From assembly GCF_910592395.1 (NCBI RefSeq), contig NC_088318.1, forward strand, positions 10,600,349-10,664,348: a stretch of DNA of 64,000 nucleotides, written 5' to 3'. The notes beneath the pieces were generated by a model. That model saw nothing but the letters and a program-made list of their open reading frames with translations. It ran no database searches and was not told where the DNA came from. Positions 46,871-58,226 of this stretch are shown here, piece after piece. Each line of letters starts with the position of its first letter. Positions within the stretch are counted from its first letter, which is position 1. The position numbers were made by a program, and so were the translations under genes. Source of the DNA: Lineus longissimus (lineage: Eukaryota > Nemertea > Pilidiophora > Heteronemertea > Lineidae).

Positions 46871-49259
46871 CTCAAACAAATAGACATTCAAGGAAACATC
46901 AAGGGAGCACTGCAACGGACTCCTCCTTGGTTAAAGTGACACCACTTCCAGGTATATATCCGTCATCAATTTGCCTGCCTGATTATCAGGGGTCAGGTAG
47001 GGTTGACAGGTAATCAGGGAGCCGTGAGGTCCCCTTTGGGATATCTGTTAGAGGTGATTAGAAAGTCCCTCATGTGTGGAAAGAACATCGAGCAATATGT
47101 TGTTGAACTTCGCATCTTCGTTCAAGGCCACCCACATGCTATAGCACAAGAGCAGTTCCTGTAATTTGAAAGGGAGAGTGAAAATAGGTGTCTAACCTAT
47201 GGTATTGCCATGAAAAACAGAAAAATATTTAACAATGTATGAAATAAAGGGGTGCGCCGTTCGTAATTACTGGTGCGCCAGGAAAATAGAAATGCAGGTG
47301 TACACAATGCCGTAGTGCAGTTACTATGCTCACGAATCTGCTGAAACTTGGTATTCATAGTACACATTTGTATATCTTTTTATTCAACGGCATAGCTGAA
47401 ATTTATATTTGGTATTTATTGACGCAATTGGAAATTTTCTAATTCAATTACAAATTTTAATTTTTTTACGAACAGCGCAGCCATTAACAAGGGGGCTATG
47501 GCACCCACTCTACTCACACACCTCTAAATCACAATATGTAATAAGAATGTCGCAACTAACAGATGTCAATGGTGCTCCTTGATTTTCGATGGTTACTGGG
47601 ACCTGACATGGAAGCACCAGAACTCCATCCTTTCATGAATGAAACCATACTTCTCTCCCGAAAGTGGATATTTTTAGATTACCGGTATATGGGATAAATT
47701 TTGGGATTATACAAGGTCACGTGTTTTCTATGTCCATCCTCGATCATACAAAATTATTGGAAATATCCCTGCATTTCATGTGATACATGTAGCAGAATAG
47801 GTCTTATTGAATTAGGCAGAACCTAAGAATAGTGTGTTATAAGGATACTTGCAATAAAAAATATGGTTTGGGGGTAAACATATGAAGTATTGCCATTTAT
47901 GACTGAAACCCTAAGGAGTTCATTACAACTATCACACGACCGTGAGGCACTTTGTTGGTATAAGTATGTTAGGAAACTGGTAAACTTCATCTGCCACATA
48001 GATGGGAAGGGTCCATTAGTCATGTGATGTATTTATACTGGCTTGATGGAAAAGTTTTCATGTTGTTGCAAGATTTAACAGAATTAACGTGGGCGACATT
48101 CTGCCTCACCCAAGATGACACTATCCTTTTGGCTCCACTAAGGGGGTTTGGCTGTATCAAAATGTACTTTATTGTCATATTGTCCCCAGTATAGTCTAAA
48201 CTGAAATATAAGTGGACCTGAAATTTTTTATGATCTTGCTCCTTTTCAATTTGCAATAGACAAATTTCGCCTTTTATTTGCTGACGAAATTTAATGGTTT
48301 ATGCATAGGAGGTGAAATTTTCGCAAGTCTGATATTTTGCTTTGCCTCCAAGATTGCAAATTATTAGGTTGCGAACATTACCCAGTCTGGTATTAGTTGA
48401 TTTTAGTCGTGTCTGCTACACTACAAGTGTTGCTACACTACAGGTGTAAACAAAAACATGAAACAGATCAAGAGGCAAGTCAGAGGGCCGTTTTCAGAAA
48501 AAGCGCCCCCTTCTCTTTCTGTGAACCCATGAACTTGACTCACTTCGCTGATATAAATACGTCAAGAAACTCATGAACCCAATCAGCCACATTGATGAGA
48601 AAAGTCCATTAGTCCCCTGATTTATTTAAACAAACCTAATGGAAAAGTTTTCACAGCATTCAGGAGATTATGTATCAAGATTGGTTCCTGGTTGCGTGAC
48701 TTTGAAGCAACTATACCATTTATCTGAACAAAGACCAAAGCATGTGATATAGTGTGCTGACAACCCATATGGAGCCTGTCTCCTGATTTGTGCACAGGAT
48801 TTATGAAAGGCTGTCCATGACGTGAATATACTGCAATAAATTTTGTTTTTTATTATCTTTATCATGTTTATGACTTTTGTCATATGAATTTGAAATAAAA
48901 CCTCCCCATGTCATCTTCAATTCTAATCTCCCTTCCTCAATAGTGCCGCGGAAACGAGCGAGACAAATGGCTGCGAGCAGCAATTATATCGCTGTTATAT
49001 GAGACTCCTATATGAAATTTCTCTTGCTTGCTAGTGAAACCGGTAATCGCTGGGTGTGATATCGATTGCAGGTAGCTACGATCACCAGTTCATGTCACAT
49101 GCACCTGCAATAAAATCGCAAATGAACGATTTTGGCCACATGTGATCATCATCCCTTTTCGCTTGTTTGCGAGGCGCTAAGGTATGACATTCTTGCATAT
49201 GAAATACGTGTACATCAAGATAGGTATTATACATGGTATCAGTGGCATAGTTGTTAGAG
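46871..49259. other. No gene; ~590-bp-spaced direct duplication
   Basis: Sequence at about 47955-48060 ('gccacatagatgggaagggtccattagtc...ggaaaagttttca') recurs diverged at about 48540-48650 ('gccacattgatgagaaaagtccattagtc...ggaaaagttttca'). Nothing coding is recognised. Confidence 0.55.
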
Positions 49260-49625
49260 TCCTGAGCGGGTGTCTATAAACCTAAGACCTAAGACTCGAT
49301 AACCTAAGACCCACCTGTAAAACTAAGACCCATAGGACTATAAAACTAAGACCCAACTAGGAAACTAAGACCCCCCATGGGACTGGAAAACTAAGACCCA
49401 TAGGACTAAAAGCCTAAGACCAAACTAGAAAACTAAGACCCATGAGACTGGAAAACTAAGACCTAACTAGAAAACTAAGACCCATAGGACTCAAAACTAA
49501 GACCCAACTAGAAAACTAAGACCCATAGGACTAGAAAACTAAGACCCATAGGACTAGAAAGCTAAGACCCATCTATAAAACTAAGACCAATACTATGAAA
49601 TTAAGACCCAATAATAAACTTCTTA
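49260..49625 (-). repeat. GGGTCTTAG minisatellite, array 2 (reverse orientation)
   Basis: About 17 units of 'aaaactaagacccataggact' and 'gaaaactaagacccaacta', the reverse complement of array 1. Its left edge 'gggtgtctataaacctaaga' is the same boundary that closes array 1 at about 128-147. Confidence 0.9.
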
Positions 49626-50337
49626 ATATCATTTCCCACAAAATATGTTGTGGTAGATGGATGAGGCTAAGCTATTTCCCTATGCTTCAACCCTGTTTTT
49701 GTCACCTCAACCTGACTCGAGTCTGCTGGTAAAGTAATCAATTTTCCAATCGGTTTTGAAAACCCAAGGTTCTCAGCTTTCCAATGACATGCATTATGTG
49801 AATATGAAAGCATTCCTTTCATAGAGAAATTTCAGCTAGATATTTCAAGCTTAGCTATTTTTACAATGCAACAGGCATCAAATAGCAATTTGCGCCCCCC
49901 CCCCCCCCCGACTTGTCATCAAATGTGACATCTCCTTCAACCCAGACACCGAGATCTGAAAAGTTCCTAGTGGTTTTGAGAAGTAGACAAATAAATCTTT
50001 CTGATGTCGCCTTTCTCCAAACGATGCCATGTGTCTGAGGCTGGAGAAAATCGCACTTAAGTAAAGTGACTTGAAAGTTCATTTGCCTGGATAGGGGTCA
50101 ATCTAAACTTGGGAAACGAGCCTAGGGCCTCCTCCTAATTCTGGGAGTGGAGGGGCCGATTTCAGTAGACATGGCTTAAAGGACCAACTTGCAACATTCT
50201 CCAATCACTTTGAAACTTACACAGTATACATAAATACTACTTCTATGATTGTCTAAGAAATTTCAGTGCTGAATATTGGCCATAAGATGGAATTGAGCAA
50301 GTTAAACAAATCTAAATTCCTCTCCAAAATACTGTAA
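49626..50337. other. No gene; poly-C run, loop between inverted minisatellites
   Basis: Sequence separating arrays 2 and 3. It contains a run of about 16 C at 49893-49908. If arrays 2 and 3 are the arms of one foldback element, this is its core. Confidence 0.5.
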
Positions 50338-50462
50338 AGGTCTTAGTTTTATAGTCCTATGGTTCTTAGTTTTATAGTTGGGTCTTAGTTTTATAGTCCT
50401 ATGGGTCTTAATAGTTTCTAGTTGGGTCTTAGTTTTCTAGTTGGGTCTTTTCTAGTTGTGTC
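50338..50462 (+). repeat. GGGTCTTAG minisatellite, array 3
   Basis: Same units as array 1, same orientation as array 1 and inverted relative to array 2. It is broken at its right end by the Harbinger insertion. After that insertion 'ttagttttatcag' continues the unit at 51226, which shows the order of events. Confidence 0.9.
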
Positions 50463-50465
50463 TAA

Positions 50466-51225
50466 AGCAGGGTGTACACTAGTAAAATAGTACCAACATT
50501 TTACCAACATTTTACCAACATTTTTACAACAATTTTGCAACAAGCCCTTCAAGGCCCTGTGTACACTAGCAACAAAATTGCAACAAATTAGCAACATTTT
50601 TACAGCATGTTGGTAAATTGTTGCAAACTTTTTAGTGGGAACAAAGGGAAATAGGTATTTTGGAGGGAAAATGGATGATTCCAAGGAGAGAAGATGTGTT
50701 TTGAGTGCTTCTGCAGCAATTTTAGCTGTCATTGTTGCGATGTGGAAGAGGCGGCGAAATAAACCAAAGAGACCAGGCCCTGGATCCAAATGAGGGTGGA
50801 TCATGGGGCATATCACTGCCTGTTAAAGGAGTTACGGCTGACTGCATGACAAGCCATCATACAAAAACTTCCTGCAAATGGATGAAACTGCATTCGAAGA
50901 ACTTCTTGAAAAGGTTTCACCACCCATTACGAAGCAAGACACTCACTTGAGAGTTGCCATACCGGCCGCTTATTCAAGTCACATGACCTCAGGTAGATCA
51001 CATGACCCAAATCCTATTTCTGATTGGCTGAAGAGTTTGCAACATTTTTACAACATGCAACAAAGAGTTGCATTGCATTTAATTTGCAACATTTTTACAA
51101 CAATTTTACAACATGTTGTAAGACGCGTTTTGCTCTGTACACACTATGCAACATTTTTGCAACATTTGTTGCAACCGCAAATGTTGTAAAAATGTTGCTA
51201 ATATTTTGCTAGTGTACACAGGCCT
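50466..51225 (+). mobile_element. PIF/Harbinger element remnant inserted in the minisatellite
   Basis: Ends AGCAGGGTGTACACTAG (50466) and, inverted, AGGCCTGTGTACACTAG (from 51225). Flanks are TAA (50463-50465) and TTA (51226-51228); comparison with intact minisatellite units ('gtcttagttttat') indicates a TTA target, now mutated on the left. Subterminal regions are packed with 'aacatttttacaac' repeats in both orientations, and a second copy of the terminal motif 'ctgtgtacactagca' lies at 50556. Confidence 0.8.
50745..50975 (+). pseudogene. Harbinger transposase N-terminal fragment
   Basis: From 50857 the frame reads YKNFLQMDETAFEELLEKVS then PPITKQDTHLRVAIPA. This is the conserved start of PIF/Harbinger transposases ('yxnflrMdexxFexLLxxvxPxIxkxdTxlRxaIxxxexL'). 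Upstream 'WKRRRNKPKRPGPGSK' and an in-frame stop fit a decayed version of the basic N-terminus. The DDE nuclease core is completely missing: the sequence passes directly into subterminal repeats. Dead copy. Confidence 0.8.
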
Positions 51226-51256
51226 TTAGTTTTATCAGTGGATCAGCTCTCACACA

Positions 51257-51510
51257 TCTATGTTTCATTGGGCAAGGCACTTAACCATGTTAACCTTTCT
51301 TGCATTTGTTCACTCAGGACCAAATGGGTATCTAGCTGGCAGCAGAGATATTCCATATGAAAGAACCATGGATATAGGCAACAGGAAAGAATTTTGACCA
51401 AGGAGTTTTGCTGGCACCAGAATGTACGGGTAAAAATTGTCAAAACAACTTTGGGCAACCGAAGTTTGGGAAAGTGCTATATCAACAATTGTCAATATTA
51501 TCATCATTAT
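51257..51510 (+). mobile_element. SINE S1, head-less copy
   Basis: 'cattgggcaaggcacttaacc', 'cactcaggaccaaatgggta' and 'tctagctggcag' match the core of the S1 SINE at 44930-44995. The Pol III promoter head is absent (5' truncated) and the end is 'caatattatcatcattat'. Confidence 0.75.
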
Positions 51511-53686
51511 CTGAGAGTTCCCATTTCAGACAGCAGGTTCCAAGGTTATGGCCCTGTGCCATGGGCTTGAGAATTTCCTTGAGAATACACTTGGTAAATC
51601 AAGGTGTGACCTTTGCTGATCTATCCATTTCACCAACCAGCATGTTACTGCTTTATGACAAATGTATGATGTGCTGCTGCTTCGTTCTTGTACTTGTTAT
51701 GTTTCATTATTTCGGTTTTATACCTTTCCTTTCCATCAGGGGAAGATCAGCTGTTTTGTGAGGTAGATAAACCCCTAAAGACCAATTTCTATGGTCTCTC
51801 CCTTAACCTAACAACACTTGACTCGACATATCTCGACTATTTGACCCGGACATACCACTGATAGATGTATTAGCTCATTAGAAACCCATATAAAGCCAAA
51901 CAAAGTTTACCGTGGCCCACACCTGATGTCACTTGTCTTGCCATGATTCGCTGACTGCTGAAATTTACTTTACTCGGTGATAAATTTGTCAGACTGGAGT
52001 GATAAAATAGCCCATTAGAAACCAACAAAATCTCACTTCTCCTTATTTACTCATGCCTTTTCCTCATCTGGCCGACCATTATGACGCTTAATATCACCCA
52101 TGGGCTAGTAAGTCACAGATACAGTCCAAATCACAAATGACATCCATCCTGCATCGTGTCATTGATGTGAAACATACGCGCAAGTTGCGCATCAATGATG
52201 CACCAGTGACATGCTTATAATTCTATGCTTTACGTATTTTACGCGTGACCTATGCTCTGGGTAGAGCGCCAATATCGCCAATTTAGGGATGACCATTGTG
52301 GTTTGGACTGTATTGTCATTCATGCCTATGGGTAATCAGCTTTTCTCCAAGTCCAAAAATCTGACCTTTGCAGACTCAAGATTGAGGAGGAGGGGGGGGG
52401 GGTGTTGCCAATGTAGCTCTCATGTATGTCAAGATGGCTTTATACATGTAATAAAAGCAACTCTGCCATTAGCTGATTATCTGATTTTCTCATTTTAGAT
52501 GGTTTTTTGGTCAATTTCGATTCCTTAAAATTATTTTAAAAAACATACAGAATATGTTATCGGTTGAGTTGCTTGGAAGCTCACACTCCATTGAACCAAA
52601 TGTTTCAGCTAACATAAAATTACCAGCTCATTTTGAATATTTCCATCAGAATTGTAAACTGGCACTCACAAGCTGATCGTTGAAATCCACTTCAAAATGC
52701 TACTATAACCTACTCAATGACACTTAGCAAGCCTCCTTTCATTCAGTCAAGAAAATTCAAAATTGGTGAATTAACTAGATTAGATCCGCTTGTCTGGTCC
52801 TACTTTTAATGATTTCAGATTTCTGCATTTAAAAAAACCTTCTTCATTCATTAAATTTGAAGCGAGAGAGAAATTTGATCGACAAATGGAAGGTAATCTG
52901 ACAGTGCAAACTAGTGCTGTCGTTGCTTCCTATTCATACTGAGCCTCACCCTCGCTTGTGAGGCCAAAGAAGTGCAATTGCTTGGTTCTCATCAAAGTCA
53001 TCCAAAACGTCAATTTTCCTAATCATGTTAATATTGTTTAAACCATGAAATGATAGGGAGGATTCATTCTGCAAGTTTTGTGACTTGAAGTCAAATCGTG
53101 AAATAAGATGCATAGTAATCACTCATGAAAAAATTGGCACATTATGTAATCAACTGATGTTTTTCAAGAAGAATGAGGGATGCTAAAGTTACCCAGTTCA
53201 CCTGAAGTCATACAGCTCCGCATGTTTTTAAGGCCACAAAAAGCAGTGTCCCACTTCTTATTGCTTCCCCTACATAATTTACAACATCACAAGGGCCATC
53301 TTACCCTTTCTACGACACACATTTGGAATGATTATATCATGTGAATAATGACAAAGACTAAAAGGAGGGGCAATGGTCTTTTTCAGGATGCCAGGATTGA
53401 CGAAAAACAGCTGGGGTTTTTGGGATAGGCAAGCATATTCTAGCAGGATTCCGAAAAAATAGTCTCAGGATTTGCCAAAATTGCCTGTCAGGATATGGGA
53501 TGAGGGCTTATTATAATGTGATGTCGGGAACCCCAAGGTGACTTCGCGACAGTGAGCAGCAATAGAGGTGATATTGCTGCCGGATCCTTTCGTATAAGCG
53601 GATTGAGGTGTTCACTCACATAAAATCATAAAAAATTTACAGATGGGCCAAGAGTATTGAGACAGAAAACGTTGGTGATCATCCTT
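51511..53686. other. No gene recognised; 10-11 G run
   Basis: Unassigned sequence with a G homopolymer at about 52389-52400. The ORF at 51408-51761 has a hydrophobic C-terminus but no recognisable family. Confidence 0.4.
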
Positions 53687-54290
53687 TTTACCCCTCAGCC
53701 CAAATGGGCTAGAGGGGTATTGTCGTCACGTGCGCCGTCCGTCAGGGCGGGCGGGCGTCTGCTACTTGGTTTCCGTCGATTTCTAGGAGAACGGCTTTGA
53801 CAATCAATTCAATTTTCGGTATGTACATTGGGGGTGACTTGAGGAAGGTTCCTGTGGAAAACGGGCTTGTTCCGATTATCAATATGGCCACCAGGGTGGC
53901 ATGTTTGAAATTGGTTTTCGTCAATTTCGAGGAGAACCGTTTGTCCGATCAAATTCATTTTTGGTATGTACGTTGGGGGCGACTAGAGAAAGGTTCCTTT
54001 CGAAAACCGGCTCGTTCTGATTCTCAATATGGTCACCAGGGCGGCGTGCTTGAAATCGGTTTATGTCAATTTCGAGGAGAACCGTTCGTCCGATTAAATT
54101 CATTTTTGGTATGTACGTTGAGGGTGACTAGAGCAAGGTTCCTTTCGAAAACGGGCTTGTTCCGATTATCAATATGGCCACTAGGGCAGCGTGCTTGAAA
54201 TCGGTTTCCGTCAATTTCGAGGAGAACCGTTCGTCCGATCAAATTCATTTTTGGCTCACCGTAAGGGGAGTCTATACGATAGCGCTGTGT

Positions 54291-54291
<1 letters not shown>

Positions 54292-54366
<75 letters not shown>
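54292..54366 (+). repeat. (CGT)25 microsatellite of RC-B copy 2
   Basis: The longest of four such tracts in the window, always in the same place after the 5' end of an RC-B or RC-D element. The Ser- or Val-rich ORFs here are artefacts of it. Confidence 0.95.
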
Positions 54367-54529
54367 ATCCTAACAGTGGCACGTTTCTTAACTGCTAGGG
54401 CTATGAACTTGAAACTTTGTACACAGAATGCCCTAGGTCAGCTGACCTCTGACACTGATTTTCGGTTCGATCTGATTCTCTGTTTGGCCACCAGGGGGCC
54501 AAATGTCGATATCTAAAAAGTGTGATATC

Positions 54530-55760
54530 TCGCTTATTAGTGACTTGTTTTCGATAAAACTTTTGTTGTAGGTACTCATAGCAAATATACATTTTATATT
54601 TTACGGGTTTTTAATTTGACCTTGTTTTCAAGGTCACAGAGGTCATATGGCGTAAATTGGCCATTAGAGTGTAAACTATGGCACGTTTCTTAACTATTAA
54701 AGCTATGAACTTGAAACTTGGTACATATAACCCCCTATATCACATAGCCTCTGGTGCTGAATTTTGGTTTGATCTGATTCTCCACTTTGCCACCAGGGGG
54801 CCAAAAGTGGATATCTGAAAAGTGTGATATCTCGCTTATAAGTGACTTGTTTTCGATAAAATTTTTATGGTAGGTACTCTTAGGAAGAATACATCACATG
54901 TCTTACGGGTTTTCAATTTGACCTACTTTTCAAGGTCACAGAGGTCATATGGCGTAAATTGGCCGTTAGAGTGTAAACTATGGCACGTTTCTTAACAAGT
55001 AAAGCTATGAACTTGAAACTTGGTGCATATAACCCCCTATATCACATAGCCTCTGGTGCTGAATTTCAGTTTGATCTGATTCTCAACTTTGCCACCAGGG
55101 GGCCAAAAGTGGATATCTGAAAAGTGTGATATCTCGCTTATAAGTGACTTGTTTTCGATAAAATTTTTATGGTAGGTACTCTTAGGAAGAATACATCACA
55201 TGTCTTACGGGTTTTCAATTTGACCTACTTTTCAAGGTCACAGAGGTCATATGGCGTAAATTGGCCGTTAGAGTGTAAACTATGGCACGTTTCTTAACCA
55301 GTAAAGCTATGAACTTGAAACTTGGTGCATATAACCCCCTACATCAGATTACCTTTGATGCCGAATTTTGGCCTGATCTGATTCTTTATTCGGCCACCAG
55401 GGGGCCATAATGGAAAAAGGAAGAAGTGCAATATCTTGCTTATTTGAGTGAATTGTTTTCGATAAAATTTTTATGGCAGGGACTTCTAGCAAGGATACAC
55501 CACATGTCCTACGATTTTTGGATTTGACCTCCTTTTCTAGGTCACAGAGGTCAAATGGCGTAAATTGGCCATTAGAGTGTAACTATGGCACGTTTCTTAA
55601 CTGCTGAAGCTATGAACTTGAAAGTTGGTACATGTAACCCCCTACATCAGATAATCTCTGACACCGAATTTTGGCCTGATCTGATTCTTGATTTGGCCAC
55701 CAGGGAGTCAAAACTGAAAAAGTAGGACATGCAATATCTCGCTTATTAATGACTTTTTTT
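54530..55760 (+). repeat. ~302-bp tandem units of RC-B copy 2
   Basis: The marker AGGTCAcagAGGTCA falls at 54631, 54933, 55235 and 55539 (spacing 302, 302, 304). Units 2 and 3 are nearly identical, which indicates recent tandem duplication. Each unit also carries 'gccaccagggggcc', 'gtgatatctcgctta' and 'gacttgttttcgataaaa'. Confidence 0.9.
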
Positions 55761-56670
55761 CGATGAATTTTTTATTGCAGGGACTCTTAGCAATCACACG
55801 ATATTGATCTTGTTGATGTCATAGACAATTATTGGTTGGATCATAAACTTATATATACTGCCCTGTCTTATTACTTGACATCAATACACATCTAAAAAAA
55901 GTCTTCATGCCTGATTGTGTTCACCATATTCACCTCTAAACTAAGCATGATCCTGCCTACTAAAAGATGTATACGGTGAGCACAATGGCCCCTGGCCGTT
56001 TCATTGGTATGTACGTTGGGGGTGACTAGAGAAAGATTCCTTTCGAAAACCGGCTCGTTCTGATTCTCAATATGGTCACCAGGGCGGCGTGCTTGAAATC
56101 GGTTTCCGTCAATTTCGAGGAGAACCGTTCGTCCGATTAAATTCATTTTTGGTATGTACGTTGAGGGTGACTAGAGCAAGGTTCCTTTCGAAAACGGGCT
56201 TGTTCCGATTATCAATATGGCCACTAGGGCAGCTTGCTTGAAATCGGTTTCCGTCAATTTCGAGGAGAACCGTTCGTCCGATCAAATTCATTTTTGGTAT
56301 GTACGTTGGGGTTGACTAGAGGAAGGTTCCTTTCGAAAAGCGGCTCGTTCTGATTCTCAATATGGTCACCAGGGCAACGTGCTTGAAATTGGTTTCCGTC
56401 AATTTCGAGGAGAACGGTTTGGAGGATGGAATTAATTTTTAGTGGGTGTAGGCCTAATGCAGTTTTGTAAGGGGAAGGTTCCTTTCGAAAATCAGCGTGA
56501 TTCGAAATTCAATATGGCCGCCATGCTCACATCCTCAAAATAGGTTTCCACAATTTTAATTTCCATATGCAAACTAGCCACTCCACGAAGCCAACTTCAC
56601 CATTATCTCACCTTCAACCTTAATAGGCTGAGGGGTTATGCTCGCTTTGCAATGCTATTTTTAAACCAGC

Positions 56671-57113
56671 GAGGTGACCAACCTTATAAAAACCTGACAC
56701 AAGTTATTACTTCTACCCTGGACATGGATATCTTCATGATTACGCCATTGAAGAAGTATATAGCGACCTTTAAGACTAAGTTGATCTCCACTTCCCAGGC
56801 TAGGGGAATTGTAGCTGATTAGCAAGAAATCCTTTTTCCATAAGAAATGAGGTGCCCTAACAAAGCAAAAAAAGTTGGTATTAAGGAAATTACCCAAGAC
56901 TTTTGTCATTTGAGGTTGATTTGATATCAGCTACGCATGAGAGGGAGTGCTTTTTGATGATATTAGTCATTCCTTGCAGATAAAATCCCACTTTTTTATG
57001 ACGAAATTACTTAGAATTAGCTTCGAGGTGATCTTTACTACAAAAGAACTAAGGTGCCTAATTTCTTGTCAAGTAATTAGCCTGTTGATAAAACGTGTCA
57101 ATTTTCCCCATTT
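56671..57113. other. No gene recognised
   Basis: Unassigned A+T-rich spacer between RC-F and RC-D copy 2. Confidence 0.45.
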
Positions 57114-58226
57114 TTAGCTCACCTCTTAGCAGAGGTGAGCTTATCCCATACCGTGGCGTCCGTCGTCCGTCGTCGTCGTCGTCGTCCGTCGTCCGTTAGC
57201 AGGGCACGTTTCGTAACTGTTAGAGCTATTGAGTTGAAACTTAGTACACATGTACCCTTATGTAATGACACCTTGGAGACCAAGTTTCGGTCCGATTCGT
57301 TTCATGGTTTGGCCACCAGGGGGCCAAACGTTAAAAGTGAAAATATGCAATATCTCCCTTAATAGTAGTCGGGAAATTTTGAAAAAAATATGGTAGGTAC
57401 TTCTAGCAAAGGTGCATCATATATCCTCCGGGTTTTTGATTTGACCTCCTTTTCAAGGTCACAGAGGTCAAATGGTGTAAATTGGCCGTTAGGATGTAAC
57501 GATGGCACGTTTCTAAACTGCAATGACTATTGATACCAAATTTGGTACACATTTACCCCTTAGTCAGGTGATCTCAGGGACCGAAGTTTGGTCCAATATG
57601 ATTCACCACTTGACCACCAGGGGGCAAAATCCAAAAACCTTAAAAATGTGATTATTCCTTAACTTCTTGCCTGATTGCCACCAATTTGATATCATGGGTA
57701 CATCTAACCACCATACAGTATATGTCACACAGATTTTTAATTTGACCTTCTTGTCAAGGTCACAGAGGTCAAATGGCGTAAATTCGCTGTCAGGCCGTAA
57801 CTATGGCACGTTTCTTAACTGCAATGACTATTGATCACAAATTAAGTACACATGTACCCCTTGGTCAGGTGATCTCAGGTACCGAAGTTTGGTGCGATCT
57901 GATTTGCCGTTTGGCCTCCAGGGAGGGGGCCAAATCCTAAATTCTTCAAAATGCCATTATTCCTAGTAATGACTTGCCCGATTGGCACCAATTTTATATC
58001 ATAGGTACATCTAATTCTAACAACCATTCAATGTGTCACCCGGGTCTTCTTTGATTTGACCTACTTTTCAAGGTCACAGAGGTCGAATGTACTGTAAATT
58101 GGCCATTTTGGGGAAATTGTAATTGCTTGGACCTACATCAAACCTAACACTACATGACACAATACCATGCTCTTTATCCATCTTTCCTCCACATGAGGTG
58201 AGCACAATGGCCCTGGCCATTTCATT
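57114..58226 (+). mobile_element. Rolling-circle-like element RC-D copy 2
   Basis: End-to-end near-identical to 24812-25926, with only scattered substitutions and a CGT tract one unit shorter. Flanks differ: 'ccccattttt' before, 'aggttaattg' after. Same 5' hairpin, three ~300-bp units (DR3 motifs at 57456, 57757, 58071), 3' GAGGTGAGC, ATGGCC-CT-GGCCAT hairpin and TTCATT. Confidence 0.85.

Larger units (their letters stand above)
54251..56005 (+). mobile_element. Rolling-circle-like element RC-B copy 2, nested in RC-F
   Basis: 5' end TTTTTGGCTCACCGTAAGG, then 25 CGT units and four ~300-bp units. The 3' end has TACGGTGAGC (55972-55981), hairpin ATGGCC-CC-TGGCCGT and TTCATT. Removing it rejoins the host unit as 'aaattcattttt|ggtatgtacg', exactly as in neighbouring units, so insertion occurred in a T-run with no target duplication longer than TT. 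Uninterrupted, unlike copy 1. Confidence 0.85.
53687..56670 (+). mobile_element. Rolling-circle-like element RC-F, interrupted by RC-B copy 2
   Basis: The 5' hairpin ACCCCTCAGCCCA-aa-TGGGCTAGAGGGGT (53690-53718) is followed by a G+C-rich 'ccgtccgtcagggcgggcgg'. Then come 145-bp tandem units in which 'aaattcatttttggtatgta' recurs at 53951, 54096, 54241 (interrupted), 56140 and 56286. Near the 3' end GCTGAGGGGTTA (56627-56638) is the inverted partner of the 5' arm. I could not define a convincing 3' hairpin, so the right end is approximate. RC-B copy 2 sits at 54251-56005 within a unit. Confidence 0.7.

Noticed and set aside
54174-54398. Ser-rich or Val-rich protein-coding genes
   Set aside because: The homopolymeric residues come from the (CGT)25 tract; the same artefact appears at 17312, 24833 and 57135.
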